A stretch of 64,000 bases of DNA from CAMPKL01 sp963817465 (GCA_963817465.1 CAWFOP010000017.1:24742-88741); one strand, 5' to 3'. Numbered from the stretch's first letter, positions 45,037 through 55,623 are shown. Notes: generated from the letters alone by a model not told the origin. Made by a program: numbers and translations.

Positions 45037-46053
45037 TTGAGCGGCGACAATGACGTCTTGGAATTTGAAGTTCCAACCGCAGCGGCGGGCGAGCGCCTCG
45101 ATCGCTTCCTGAGCGAGCGCATGACCGAGGCGTCGCGGTCGCGCATCCAGCAGTGGATTCGCGACGGGCGCGTGCTGGTCGACGACGTGCCGGCGCGGGC
45201 GTCCGCCAAGCTGCAGGGCGGCGAGACGGTCGAGGTCGATCCCGCGCCGGCCAAGCCGCTGCGAGCGACCCCGGAAGACATCCCGCTCGAGATCCTCTAC
45301 GAAGACGAGCATCTGGTCGCGGTGAACAAGCCCGCAGGCATGACCGTTCACGCCGGGGCGGGGGAGGCGGCCCAGTCGGGGACTTTGGTGAACGCGCTGC
45401 TGCATCGCTTCGGCGAGTCGTTGTCAAACCTGGGCGGCGAGCTGCGCCCGGGCGTCGTGCACCGGCTCGACCGCTGGACGAGCGGCGTGATCGTGGTCGC
45501 GAAGACCGATCGAGCCCATCGCGCGCTGGCTGAAGCCTTCGAGAACCGCCGCGTCAACAAAACCTACTTGGCGCTGGTGCATGGAGCGGTAGGCGACCCG
45601 CGCCACGACGTTCCGGCGAGGAAGGGGCGCTCGATCGAGGCGGACGGGCGTTGGTGGGTGCGCGTGGAGGCGCCGATCGGGCGCGACCCGCGCCAGCGCC
45701 ATCGCATGGCCGTGGTCGAATCGGGGCGCGCCGCGGTGACCGACTACCGGCCTTTGGCGACGACGACGAAGCCCGCGTACAGCCTGCTCGAGGTGAGAAT
45801 TCACACCGGGCGCACGCACCAGATTCGGGTGCATTTGAGCTGGGTTGGGCGCAAGATCGTGGGCGACGCGACGTACGGAGCCCCGAGCGCGCCGCCGGGG
45901 CTCGAGCCGAGCGAGCGCTTCTACTTGCATGCTTGGAAGCTCGAGGTTGACCATCCGGCGACGGGCGAGCGGCTGCTGCTCCAGGCCCCGCCGCCGGCGG
46001 AGTTCGAAAGAGCGCTGCGTGCATTGGGGCTGTCTCCGCCGCTTAGCCCATGA
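45037..46053 (+). CDS. rluD: RluD-type 23S rRNA pseudouridine synthase
   Basis: 338 residues; the best start is TTG 45037 (LSGDNDVLEFEVPTAAAGER), because a later ATG would remove the S4 domain. The S4 RNA-binding domain is GERLDRFLSERMTEASRSRI. The catalytic motif HRLDRWTSG has the Asp at 145. RIHTGRTHQIRVHL is the conserved second motif. The family isomerises uridines in helix 69 or nearby positions of 23S rRNA. It is a single housekeeping gene, complete, with no obvious Shine-Dalgarno. RluA/RluC-type specificity cannot be excluded. Confidence 0.88.
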   Translation: MSGDNDVLEFEVPTAAAGERLDRFLSERMTEASRSRIQQWIRDGRVLVDDVPARASAKLQGGETVEVDPAPAKPLRATPEDIPLEILYEDEHLVAVNKPAGMTVHAGAGEAAQSGTLVNALLHRFGESLSNLGGELRPGVVHRLDRWTSGVIVVAKTDRAHRALAEAFENRRVNKTYLALVHGAVGDPRHDVPARKGRSIEADGRWWVRVEAPIGRDPRQRHRMAVVESGRAAVTDYRPLATTTKPAYSLLEVRIHTGRTHQIRVHLSWVGRKIVGDATYGAPSAPPGLEPSERFYLHAWKLEVDHPATGERLLLQAPPPAEFERALRALGLSPPLSP

Positions 46054-46154
46054 TTTTCAATCGCGGGCTATCCTTGGGTCGCGCGCGCGCAAGACGAGCG
46101 TCCTGTTGATCCGCCTGGACCTCGATTGAGGACCTGTAACCGGCGCGCGGAAGG

Positions 46155-46160
46155 TATAAT
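46155..46160 (+). promoter_or_regulatory. -10 box TATAAT of the VWA gene
   Basis: A perfect TATAAT lies 13 nt before the ATG at 46174. The -35 region is weak: GACCTG at 46131-46136 with an 18-nt spacer is the best candidate. The implied 5' leader is only a few bases long, so the mRNA is probably near-leaderless. Confidence 0.5.
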
Positions 46161-46173
46161 CACGGGCAGTAAT

Positions 46174-47133
46174 ATGAAGCGCTTGCGCGTTACGTTGATA
46201 CTGTCGATCATCGCGGCCGCCGCGGTGCTGACGGCCCAAGAAGCGGGGAAAGTCGAAAAGCAGGGCGAAGTGGTCGAGGGCGGACAGGATTCGCTGATCC
46301 GCGTCGACGTCTCGCGCGTCCCGCTGCTGTTCACCGTCACCGACAAAAAAAACCGTTTCATCACCGACCTCGAGAAGGAAGACTTCGAGGTGCGCGACAA
46401 CGGCGAGACGCAGGCGATTCGCGAGTTCGTCCGCGAGTCCGACCTGCCGCTGCGCATTGGCATCCTGATGGACACGTCGAACTCGATCCGCGGCCGCTTC
46501 CGCTTCGAGCAGGAGTCGGCGAGCGAGTTCATTCGCGGCGTGCTGGCCGAGCAGAAGGACCGCGCGTTCCTGGTGAGCTACGACACCCGCGCGGAGCTGA
46601 TGGTCGACTACACCGACGATCCCGAGATGCTCGCCAAGGGCGTGCGCTTGCTGCGGGCCGGCGGCGGCACGGCGCTCTATGACGCGATTTACTACGCTTG
46701 CCGCGACAAGCTGCCCGAGGATCGTCCGCTCGAACAATTCCGCCGGGCGCTGGTGGTGATCGGCGACGGCGAGGACAACCAGTCCAGCGTGACCCGCGAT
46801 ATGGCGCTCGAGATGGCGCACAAGTCCGAGTCAGTGATCTACACGATTTCGACCAACCGCACCGGCGCGCGCCAAGACGGCGACAAGACGCTCGACTACT
46901 TCGCCGAGCAGACCGGCGGGCTGGCGTTCCATCCCTTCCAGGCGAGCGACCTGGAACAGTCGTTCGCGAACATCGCCAACGAGCTGCGGCACCAGTACTT
47001 CATCATCTATTCGCCGACCAACTTCGCGATGGATGGGAGCTTTCACAAGATTCGCGTCAAGAGCGACGTGAAGAACGCTACGGTGCGCGTCCGTAGCGGT
47101 TATTACGCGCCGCTGCCCGATGAGCAGCCCTAG
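46174..47133 (+). CDS. Secreted VWA-domain protein of acidobacterial type
   Basis: 319 residues from ATG 46174 with signal (LRVTLILSIIAAAAVLTAQE). A short beta-rich N-domain (VPLLFTVTDKKNRFITDLEK, EDFEVRDNGETQAIREF) precedes a von Willebrand A fold. That fold has the metal site DTSNS (MIDAS, D100) in ILMDTSNSIRG, then TALYDAIYYACRD and VVIGDGEDNQSS, and ends in IRVKSDVKNATVRVRSGYYA. This is the VWFA-related Acidobacterial domain arrangement, usually of unknown function and thought to bind proteins outside the cytoplasm. It is followed by recA but has its own promoter. Confidence 0.9.
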   Translation: MKRLRVTLILSIIAAAAVLTAQEAGKVEKQGEVVEGGQDSLIRVDVSRVPLLFTVTDKKNRFITDLEKEDFEVRDNGETQAIREFVRESDLPLRIGILMDTSNSIRGRFRFEQESASEFIRGVLAEQKDRAFLVSYDTRAELMVDYTDDPEMLAKGVRLLRAGGGTALYDAIYYACRDKLPEDRPLEQFRRALVVIGDGEDNQSSVTRDMALEMAHKSESVIYTISTNRTGARQDGDKTLDYFAEQTGGLAFHPFQASDLEQSFANIANELRHQYFIIYSPTNFAMDGSFHKIRVKSDVKNATVRVRSGYYAPLPDEQP

Positions 47134-47183
47134 CGCGCCGTCTCGCTGCGACGGCCGATTTCCAAAATAGAACGGAAGAAGAG

Positions 47184-47212
47184 TTGTATTCTCTTTTTGT
47201 TCGCCCTATGAT
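47184..47212 (+). promoter_or_regulatory. recA promoter
   Basis: TTGTAT (47184-47189; 4 of 6 of TTGACA) and TATGAT (47207-47212; 5 of 6 of TATAAT) are spaced by exactly 17 bp. The -10 box ends 45 bp before the recA ATG. I see no obvious LexA box of the known types in the leader. Confidence 0.65.
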
Positions 47213-47257
47213 AGAGGCTTGCGGGGCGCAGCGTGTCCCGCGACGAGGAGACATCTA

Positions 47258-48343
<1,086 letters not shown>

Positions 48344-48780
48344 CCACTGACCGAATAACGGCTTCTGCATCTGTCCCGCGACCGATCCGTTCGCCTAACG
48401 CTCTGTAGCTGACCGCTGACCGCGGCAACAGAGCCGCAACCGTGAGAGCCTGTGTGAAAACGAGATGCTCGTGTTGCGCCCGCAAGGGCGGAGCAACGAA
48501 CAGCCCCGGATCGAGCGGAGCGGAATCCGGGGATCGACTGGACGGAAAGTATTGGAAAGATTATCTTGGATCGCGTTTTACGACCCGACAGACTCTTGCG
48601 GTTCAGGGCTTCGCGGTTATTGTTGCGGGTCTTGAGAATTGGCGTGGAAACGCAACCTTGTGAGGTTGCGTCCGATCGGTCGGCCAACGCACGATCTTCG
48701 CCGGCACCGAAAATACTGATAACAAACCGCTTACTGACGTGCGCGGCTCTGTAGCGCTGACCCGCGATCGATCCGTCCGC
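48344..48780. repeat. Intergenic region carrying dispersed repeat copy A (48431-48586)
   Basis: The 437-bp gap between recA and the dehydrogenase gene has no credible gene. It holds a roughly 156-bp element (48431-48586) that recurs in inverted orientation at 52513-52669. The two copies share runs such as TGTGTGAAAACGAGATGCTC and GACGGAAAGTATTGGAAAGA. Inside is a hairpin CCCCGGAT (48504-48511)/ATCCGGGG (48525-48532). Related short units (TGACCACTGACCG, TGACCGCTGACCG) lie at 48342-48423. No transposase is present, so it resembles a MITE/REP-like element. Confidence 0.75.
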
Positions 48781-49815
48781 CTAACGCGCGATCTTCGCCA
48801 GCAGGCTCGGCTTCTCCGCCGCCTGCGGATTCGCCAAAAACGGCGGGATCTTGCCCTCGCTCACGGTCTTGATGTTGTTGCAGACTTCCAGGCTGTTGCC
48901 GACCACGTTCTCCTGCGTCATCGGCACCCAGTGCGGAGCGAGCAGAACGTTATCGAGCTCGAAGAACGGGTGATCGACCGGCGGCGGCTCCTCGCGCAGC
49001 ACGTCCAGCGCCGCGCCGGCGATGCGACGTTCCTTCAGGGCGGCCAGCAAAGCGTCTTCGTCGACTAATTGACCGCGCGCCGTGTTGATCAGGTACGCCG
49101 ACGGCTTCATCAGCGACAGCGCTCGAGCGTCGATGATGTTCTCGGTCTGCGGCGTCAAGGGCGCGTGCAGCGAGATAAAGTCGCTCTCTTTGAGCACGGT
49201 ATCCAGGTCGACCAGCTCGACGCCCACTTCCTCCGCGCGTTGCTTGGGGCAGTAGGGGTCGTAGCCGATGATGCGCGAGAAGTTCAGGCCTTGGGCCATG
49301 CGCACGAGCTCGCCGCCGATGTTGCCGACGCCGATGCAGCCGAGCACGCGGTCGCGCAGCAGCACGCCGTCCGCGCCGACGCCCTGGCGCCACTTGCCGG
49401 CGCGCACGTTGCGGTCGAGGTTGAGCAGGTTCTTCGAGATGGCGAACAGCATCGCCAGAGCGCCCTCCGAAACCGTCCGGCGCAGCGTAGTCGGCGTCAG
49501 CGCGATCAGCACATCGTTCGCCGTGGCGGCTTCCACGTCGATGCGGTCGTAGCCGACGCCCCAGCGCGCCAGGCACTTGAGCCGCTTCACCTTGTCGAGC
49601 GTCTGTTTCGGAAAGTAGTAGCCGAGGACGAGAATCGCGTCGTAGCGGTCGGCGATCTCGGGCGTTGCGACCAAGCCCGGGCATTCGGGCATGATCTCGT
49701 GCTCGAGACCTGCGATCGGGTCGAAGACCTCGCGTACGGCTTGGCCGAGCGTGGATTCGTAGCGGTCTCCCCAGTCGGGCGTGATGCCGACGCGGAACGT
49801 CTGATTTTCAGTCAT
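48781..49815 (-). CDS. D-isomer-specific 2-hydroxyacid dehydrogenase
   Basis: 344 residues from ATG 49815 (MTENQTFRVGITPDWGDRYE). The NAD site is GCIGVGNIGGEL. Catalytic residues are the Arg in INTARGQLVDEDAL, the Glu in LDVLREEPPPVDHP and the His in LAPHWVPMT. It is related to phosphoglycerate and glycerate dehydrogenases and would interconvert a 2-keto acid and a D-2-hydroxy acid with NAD(H). The 344-residue length lacks the ACT domain of long SerA, so biosynthetic SerA is less likely than catabolic use. It lies between the two copies of the dispersed repeat and is divergent from the TPR lipoprotein gene. Confidence 0.9.
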   Translation of the reverse strand: MTENQTFRVGITPDWGDRYESTLGQAVREVFDPIAGLEHEIMPECPGLVATPEIADRYDAILVLGYYFPKQTLDKVKRLKCLARWGVGYDRIDVEAATANDVLIALTPTTLRRTVSEGALAMLFAISKNLLNLDRNVRAGKWRQGVGADGVLLRDRVLGCIGVGNIGGELVRMAQGLNFSRIIGYDPYCPKQRAEEVGVELVDLDTVLKESDFISLHAPLTPQTENIIDARALSLMKPSAYLINTARGQLVDEDALLAALKERRIAGAALDVLREEPPPVDHPFFELDNVLLAPHWVPMTQENVVGNSLEVCNNIKTVSEGKIPPFLANPQAAEKPSLLAKIAR

Positions 49816-49910
49816 GGAAAAAACGATTCGTCGAGTCAGAGAGGCGGCGGGCCAAGCCGCCGAGTAAACGCACATTGTATAACGGTCGCCGCCTCACTCC
49901 TCGCAGGCGA

Positions 49911-49916
49911 TATCCT
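49911..49916 (+). promoter_or_regulatory. -10-like hexamer TATCCT before the TPR gene
   Basis: TATCCT lies 7 nt before the GTG at 49924 with no Shine-Dalgarno. The spacing is the same as at the PQQ, sulfatase and other starts, suggesting a leaderless transcript. Confidence 0.35.
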
Positions 49917-49923
49917 AACGGGC

Positions 49924-51360
49924 GTGCGAAGTTTGAAGCGAGCCGGCTCGAGCGCCGCCGCGTTGCTGCTGCTTTGCGCTTGCGCGTCGGCGCCGCCTCC
50001 CAAGAACCTTCCCGCGATCCCGACGTGGAGCGAGGGCGGCTTGAGCGATGCCGCGGCGAAGGAGCTCGATCGCGCCGCCAAGGAGCTCGAGAAAGATCCG
50101 CTCAATTCGCACGCCAACGGCGCGCTGGCGACGCTGCTTCACGCCTACGGCAAATTGCCGGAAGCCGAGACCGCGTACCGCCGTACGCAAGCCCTCGAGC
50201 CGGAGAATGCGCGTTGGGACTACTACCGCGGGCTTGTTCTCGATGAGCTGGGGCGGCACGCCGAAGCGGCCGAGGAGTACAGCCGCGTGCTCGAGCGCCG
50301 CGAGTACAAGCCGGCCCGGCTGCGACACGCCATTGCGTTGGAGGAAGCCGGTCGGGCGTCGTCGAGCGCGGCCCTGCGCAGCCAGGGGCGCAGCGAGATG
50401 GAGCAATTGCTTGCGGATAACCCCAAGCTCCCGGAGACTCGGCTGGCGCTGGCGCGCAGTTACGCCGCCGACGGCGACAACGAGGCGGTCATCGAGCAGT
50501 TGACGGCGGCGCTCGACGCGGGCGAGTCGTTCCAGGAAGCGCACCGCATGTTGGCGCAAGCCTATGCCGCGGTCGGCGACGCGGCGCAAGCCGATCGGCA
50601 CCGCACGCTGGCGGCCGACCCGGGCGCTCATCGCCTCATCTGGAAGGATTCGGTCAAAGAGCCGTTGGACGATCTCGCCGCGACCGAATGGTCGGCCCGC
50701 GAACGTGGCGTCGCGCAGGCGGGTCGCGGCAACATGCCCGCCGCCGCGCGGGAATTTCGGAAGGCCGCCGACTCCGACCCGACCGACGTTCGCAGCCGCA
50801 CGGATTTGATCGCTCTCTACGGCATGATGGGCCGCCGGTCCGAGGCGCTCGAAGCGTATGACGAAGCGGTGGCGATCGATCCTTCCGACTCGACCGCGCA
50901 TCTCAATCTCGCCACACTGCGCCTCGACGGCGGTCGTTACGCGGAGGCGGAGGGGCTCTATCGCAAGGCGCTGGCGGCCGACCGTCTCAACGGCAAGGCG
51001 GCCGTGGGGCTGGCACGGTCGCTCGAAGCCCAAGGCCGCCGGCCCGAGGCGCTGGAAGCTCTGCGGCGCGGCGTGCTCGCCAGCGGGCATTCGGTGGATG
51101 CGCGCATGGAATACGCGCGCTTCCTCGCCGACGCCGGCGACTTCGACGGCGCTTTGGTCGAGATGCGGACGGCCGCGCACTACGCCGACGGCCGGGCTCG
51201 CCTCGAGATCGAACGCCGCATGGCCGACGTCTACTCCGGCGCGGGCGATCTCGAAGCTGCGCGCACGGTATTGCTGAGCGCCAGGGAAGCGGCCGAACGG
51301 GCTTCCGACCATGTGCAGCTTGCATTGATCGACAGCCAACTCAAGGCGCTCGACCGCTAA
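49924..51360 (+). CDS. TPR-repeat lipoprotein
   Basis: 478 residues from GTG 49924. The signal ends with a lipobox (ALLLLCACASAPPP), so it is probably an envelope lipoprotein. About ten tetratricopeptide repeats follow, for example NGALATLLHAYGKLPEAETA, DELGRHAEAAEEYSRVLERR, DLIALYGMMGRRSEALEAYD and ATLRLDGGRYAEAEGLYRKA. TPR solenoids mediate protein-protein contacts. Partners are unknown. The frame is open far upstream to 49069, opposite the dehydrogenase, which is a shadow. It is followed by the aldo/keto reductase gene after 59 bp. Confidence 0.88.
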   Translation: MRSLKRAGSSAAALLLLCACASAPPPKNLPAIPTWSEGGLSDAAAKELDRAAKELEKDPLNSHANGALATLLHAYGKLPEAETAYRRTQALEPENARWDYYRGLVLDELGRHAEAAEEYSRVLERREYKPARLRHAIALEEAGRASSSAALRSQGRSEMEQLLADNPKLPETRLALARSYAADGDNEAVIEQLTAALDAGESFQEAHRMLAQAYAAVGDAAQADRHRTLAADPGAHRLIWKDSVKEPLDDLAATEWSARERGVAQAGRGNMPAAAREFRKAADSDPTDVRSRTDLIALYGMMGRRSEALEAYDEAVAIDPSDSTAHLNLATLRLDGGRYAEAEGLYRKALAADRLNGKAAVGLARSLEAQGRRPEALEALRRGVLASGHSVDARMEYARFLADAGDFDGALVEMRTAAHYADGRARLEIERRMADVYSGAGDLEAARTVLLSAREAAERASDHVQLALIDSQLKALDR

Positions 51361-51419
51361 AGGGCTTCCCATCGGCGGCCGAATATGCGATCTTGAAGCC
51401 GCGCAAAAGGAGGTCTTCC

Positions 51420-52397
51420 ATGAGCTCGATCACCCGTAGAACCTTTCTCGGAGCCGCCGCCGCGACGACGGTAGCCGGCCAGGCGTCGGCCGCCAACCGC
51501 CTGCCGACCCGCACTCTCGGCCGCACCGGCGCCACGCCGACCTACCTCGCCCTGGGCTGCGGCAGCCGCTTGCTGATGTACGAAACGCAGGAGAAGGGCG
51601 CCGAGACGGTCAACATGGCCATCGACTCGGGCATCGGCTACATCGACACCGCGCAAGCCTACGGCAACGGCAAGAGCGAGACGTGGGTGGGCACGGTGAT
51701 GAAGACGCGCCGCAAGGAAGTCTTCCTCGCGACGAAAACGCCGGCGCGCACCTACGACGACGTGCTCAAGCGCATCGAGGAGAGCTTGAAGCGCCTCAAC
51801 ACCGATCACGTCGACTTGCTGCACATCCACAGCCTGCAAGGGATGGACGACGTCGAGCAGCTCGAGAAAGGTCGTGCGATGGAGGCGATGTATCGCGTCC
51901 GCGACGAGAAGATGGCGCGCTTCATCGGCATCACGTCGCACACCGACCCGACGGCGCTCAAGGCGGCGCTCGAGCGCTACGACGTCGACTGCACGCAGAT
52001 GGCGCTCAACGCGGCGCTGCAAGGCATGGCCGACGGCAAGGGCAAGATGGTGCTGAATCCGGCCATGGCCACCAGTTTCGAGGAGGTCGCCTTGCCGGTC
52101 GCACGCAAAAAGAATCTCGGCGTCATCGCCATGAAGGTGTTTGGGCAAGAAGAAATCCTGCCCGACCCGAACGACAAGAAGGCCGTCCAAAGCCTGATCC
52201 ACTATTCGCTGTCGATCCCGGGAGTCTCGGTGGCCGTCGTCGGCTGCCCGAAACACGAGTACTTGGCCGAAAACATCGCAACGGCGCGCGCCTTCAAACC
52301 GATGTCAAAGTCGGAGATGAAGGAGTTGTCGACCCGCCTGTCCGAAAAGTACAAGACGGCGCTGGACTTGAAGTTCCAGAACCACGTGGACGCGTGA
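51420..52397 (+). CDS. Tat-exported aldo/keto reductase
   Basis: 325 residues from ATG 51420 with an AGGAGG ribosome site. The signal MSSITRRTFLGAAAATTVAG is of the twin-arginine type. The AKR barrel has the catalytic tetrad: Asp and Tyr in YIDTAQAYGNG, Lys in LATKTP and His in LLHIHSLQG. The NADPH-binding end (SIPGVSVAVVGCPKHEYLAE) is present. Exported AKRs are common in Acidobacteria and Planctomycetes and may act on sugar derivatives. It lies directly downstream of the TPR gene, possibly in one transcript, and just before repeat copy B. Confidence 0.9.
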   Translation: MSSITRRTFLGAAAATTVAGQASAANRLPTRTLGRTGATPTYLALGCGSRLLMYETQEKGAETVNMAIDSGIGYIDTAQAYGNGKSETWVGTVMKTRRKEVFLATKTPARTYDDVLKRIEESLKRLNTDHVDLLHIHSLQGMDDVEQLEKGRAMEAMYRVRDEKMARFIGITSHTDPTALKAALERYDVDCTQMALNAALQGMADGKGKMVLNPAMATSFEEVALPVARKKNLGVIAMKVFGQEEILPDPNDKKAVQSLIHYSLSIPGVSVAVVGCPKHEYLAENIATARAFKPMSKSEMKELSTRLSEKYKTALDLKFQNHVDA

Positions 52398-52708
52398 AGG
52401 CCGCTCCTTCATGAGTCTGCATCCCACAACTCGAGGCCTGGCTTCGGACGGCGCGACCTCGTCCGGAGGACGAAGCAATGGATAGCCCCGGGTGGAGCGT
52501 AGCGGAACCCGGGGTCCTAAAACGCGATACAAGATAATCTTTCCAATACTTTCCGTCGAGTCGATCCCCGGATACCGCTCCGCTCAATCCGGGGCTGTTC
52601 GTTGCTCCGCGCTTGCGGGCTCAAGACGAGCATCTCGTTTTCACACAAACTCTTACGGTCGCGGCTCCGTGACTCCCCTCGCGGGACCGCGCGCCGCCGG
52701 CGCTCGGC
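52398..52708. repeat. Intergenic region carrying dispersed repeat copy B (52513-52669, inverted)
   Basis: This 311-bp gap is between the convergent AKR and FucP genes. The stretch 52513-52669 is the reverse complement of the element at 48431-48586 with scattered differences, including the CCCCGGAT/ATCCGGGG-type hairpin. A second hairpin CCCCGGGT (52486-52493)/ACCCGGGG (52507-52514) abuts it, in a sequence reading GGTGGAGCGTAGCGGAACCC. No gene is seen. Together the copies bracket the three genes at 48.8-52.4 kb. Confidence 0.72.
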
Positions 52709-53971
52709 TTAAGCGCCCGTCGTCCGCAGATCCTTCCGGCAGGCCACTGCGCCGTAGTAGGCGATGATCACGAAGCAGACCAGCGGCACCCAGTACGCCT
52801 GGTGAATGCTTTGCGTCGCGTCGGAGACTTGGCCTTGCACTGCGGTCAGCAAGGCGCCCCCGAGAATCGCCATGATCAGCCCCGAGCCGGCGATCTTGGT
52901 GTCGTCGCCTAGCCCTCGCACGGCCAACCCGAAGATCGTCGGGAACATCAGCGACATGCACCCCGAGATGGCGACGAGCGCATAAACGCCGAGGTATCCC
53001 GAACCGAAGATGACCCCCGCGCAGCAGGCGATCGCGGCGACCGACAAGACCGCTAGCAGGTTGCCGGGCGTCATGTAGCGCATCAAAGCGGTGCAGGCGA
53101 AGCGGGACAGCGTGAAGGCGACCAACGACGCGATGTAATAGGTCGACGCCGCGTCCTCGTTCATCGACAGCTCCTGCATCACGTAACGAATCGTGAACGA
53201 CCAGACTCCGATCTGCGCGCCCACGTAGAAGAACTGCGCGACCACGCCCCACACGTAGTGCCGGTTGCCGATCAGCCGCCGGAACGTCGGGCCGAGGTTT
53301 AGATTCGAGTCGGCGTCGGACGCTCGCGGCATCTTGATCGCCGCCAACATGATCCACAAGACCAGCAGAACCAAGGCGACGCCGACGTAGGGGCCCATCA
53401 CCGCCGATAGCTCATTGGACTGAATTTGGTGCAACTGCTCCGGGCTCATCGCCGCCCGCTCGGCGGCGCTGGCCTGGTTGAGGTGCGACAGGATGAACCA
53501 CTTGCTCAGCACCACGCCCGCAATCGAGCCGATCGGGTTGAATGACTGCGCGAAGTTCAGCCGGCGCGTGCCCGACTCCTCCGGCCCCATCGCAATGATG
53601 TACGGGTTCGCGGAAGTCTCGAGCACCGAAAGCCCGCCCGCCAAGATGTACAACGCCGCTAAAAAGTGCAGGTAGTTCATCGTCCTGCTGGCCGGGTAAA
53701 ACAGCAAAGCGCCGGCGACGAACAGTCCCAGCCCGAGCAGCACGCCGGCCTTGTAGGTGTATCTCTTGATGAAAATCGCCGCCGGCAGCGCCAGGCAGAA
53801 ATACGAGCCGTAGAAGGCGAGCTGGATCCAAGAGGTCTGGAAGTCCGACATGCTCATGATCCGCTTGAAGGCGGAGAGCAGCGTGTCGGTCATGTTGTTC
53901 GCCAGGCCCCACCAGGCGAAGCAGCTAGTCAGCAGGAGGAAGGCAAGGCGGTTACCGCGCGGGATGAGCAT
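52709..53971 (-). CDS. fucP: FucP/GluP-type sugar:proton symporter (MFS)
   Basis: 420 residues from ATG 53971, twelve helices. Features of the L-fucose/glucose symporter branch are WWGLANNMTDTLLSAFKR, with Asp29 matching the proton-coupling Asp of E. coli FucP, and LSVLETSANPYIIAMGP, with the Glu and the SANPY motif. It would import L-fucose, galactose or related sugars with protons. It lies 49 bp downstream of a sulfatase gene on the same strand, with a divergent LacI regulator beyond. This suggests uptake of the monosaccharide released from a sulfated, possibly fucosylated, glycan. Confidence 0.87.
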   Translation of the reverse strand: MLIPRGNRLAFLLLTSCFAWWGLANNMTDTLLSAFKRIMSMSDFQTSWIQLAFYGSYFCLALPAAIFIKRYTYKAGVLLGLGLFVAGALLFYPASRTMNYLHFLAALYILAGGLSVLETSANPYIIAMGPEESGTRRLNFAQSFNPIGSIAGVVLSKWFILSHLNQASAAERAAMSPEQLHQIQSNELSAVMGPYVGVALVLLVLWIMLAAIKMPRASDADSNLNLGPTFRRLIGNRHYVWGVVAQFFYVGAQIGVWSFTIRYVMQELSMNEDAASTYYIASLVAFTLSRFACTALMRYMTPGNLLAVLSVAAIACCAGVIFGSGYLGVYALVAISGCMSLMFPTIFGLAVRGLGDDTKIAGSGLIMAILGGALLTAVQGQVSDATQSIHQAYWVPLVCFVIIAYYGAVACRKDLRTTGA

Positions 53972-54020
53972 GGCAGTGGAAGCAGCAGACCAATGTATCA
54001 GAGCGGGAGCCGGTGTTCGC

Positions 54021-55500
54021 TCAGGACTGCGTCGAGGGAATCAAGTCGCGCAGGGCGGAGGTCAGGCGCTCGACTTTCTCGGGTTCGCTCCGGGCGAGAT
54101 CGTTGTTCTCGACAGGATCGTCTTGCAAGTCGAAAAGCAGCGGCGGCGGCTCGTCGGCGGCCGGGTAGGCCGGCGACCCCTTCTTCGGAGCGCCTTCGGC
54201 CGGGTCGAAGCCGCGAATGAGCTTGTAGCGCCCGTCGAAGACCATCCGCCAGGGGTCGAGGCCGCTGAGCACGACGTCCCGGTGGGACTCCGTCTCGCCG
54301 GTCAGCACCGGCCGCAGCGAGCGGCTGTCCATCTCGGATGGGACGCTTACTCCGGCATAGTCCAGGAAAGTTGCCGCGATGTCTATCACGCTGACCAGCG
54401 CATCGCTGACCTTGCCCGGCTCGACGCCCGGACCTGCGACCGTCAACGGCACGCCGACCGAAGGTTGATAGGGCAGACGTTTCGCCCAGAAATTGTGGTC
54501 GCCGAGCATCTCGCCGTGGTCGCTGCTGAAGACAACTAGCGTGTTCTCGATCTCGCCGCGGCGTTCCACTTCGTCCAGAATGCGGCCGACCAAGCGGTCG
54601 ATGTTCTCGACCATCGCCGAATAATTGCGCCGAATCTCGACGTGCTTCTTCTCGTCGAACTGCGTATTGCCGTTCGGCTGCGGGAACTCCGCGTCGGCAT
54701 ACCACGGCGCCATCGATTCGGTGATGTCGACCGGATCGTGCGGCCCGGCCCAGTTCATCGCCAGGTGCCAAGGCTTGTCGGTCGGGAGCCTCGCGCAGCA
54801 GCCGCAGGCCCTGCTCGCCGATCCAGTTGTCGCAGTAGCCGCGGTCGGGCAGCGGCGTCGGGAAGGTCGCGGCGTAGGAGCCGACTTCGCGGCGGCGGCG
54901 GAAGTCGTCGAAGTGGATCTCGTCGAGGTCGCTTTCGTGCAGGAAAGCCGTGTAGGGGCAGCAGGGTTGTTCGGCCCCCCAGCGCAGCGCGTCCCATTTG
55001 CCGGCGGAGTCGATGCCCGCGGAGAAGCCCCACTCCGGCAGCAGGTGCTGGCCGTCGACGCCCCACGAAGGCTCGGGCTTGTGCAGATCGAGCTTGCCGC
55101 AGCCCATCACGTGATAGCCGTGATCGCGCAACAGCGAGTAGTAGGTCGTCTGCTCGACCGGGTAGTTGACGCTGTTGTCGGGCACGCCGGTGCGGCCGTA
55201 TTCCTTGCCCGAGGCCAGGCAAGCGCGCGAGGGGGCGCACAGCGGCGAGGCGCAGACGGCCTTGCTGAACCGCACCCCGCGAGCGCTGAGCTTGTCTAGG
55301 TTTGGCGTGCGAACCGCGACGCCGGGGTTCGCGGCGGTCCAGTCGAAGCGCAATTGGTCGGGGAACAACAGCAGCAGGTTGGGCGGCTTGGCCGTCGCTT
55401 CGGGAGTCTTGGAGGCGCAGCCGGCGGAGGCAAGCACGGCGGTCGACCGCAAGAAGGCCCGGCGCGTCCAATCGGAGGCCGGAGGGGCTGGCTGCGACAT
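54021..55500 (-). pseudogene. Fifth sulfatase, split by a frameshift
   Basis: From ATG 55500 (MSQPAPPASDWTRRAFLRST, Tat-like, with lipobox-like ASAGC). The first frame carries PNLLLLFPDQLRFDW and the maturation motif CAPSR in CASPLCAPSRACLASGKEYG, reaching GLRLLREAPD. Near 54780 the frame moves by net +1 and continues DKPWHLAMNWAGPHDPVDIT, VVFSSDHGEMLGDHNFWAKR and DLQDDPVENNDLAR to a stop at 54021. Restored length is about 490 residues. A minus-strand TACAAT (55513-55508) is 7 nt before the ATG. It forms an operon with the FucP gene and is divergent from the LacI gene. Confidence 0.82.
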
Positions 55501-55507
55501 CACGCGG

Positions 55508-55566
55508 ATTGTACAGCAACAGCCGCCGCCGCGAGGTAAGCTGAGGGTGGATGATCCGTACCGGTA
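55508..55566. promoter_or_regulatory. Divergent control region (sulfatase / LacI)
   Basis: The 123-bp region between divergent starts contains a minus-strand -10-like TACAAT (55513-55508) 7 nt before the sulfatase ATG. It also has an 8-bp palindrome TACCGGTA (55559-55566). The palindrome could be a LacI-family half-site pair for local autoregulation, but it does not match the general LacI operator fully. Confidence 0.35.
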
Positions 55567-55623
55567 ACGTCCTACTGTTATGCAACCACCGGGCCGGAAT
55601 CATCGCAAGCTCCGTGAACTGAA

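Noticed and set aside
49069..49920. Upstream extension of the TPR protein frame
   Set aside because: It lies antisense to the dehydrogenase gene; the lipoprotein signal starts at GTG 49924.
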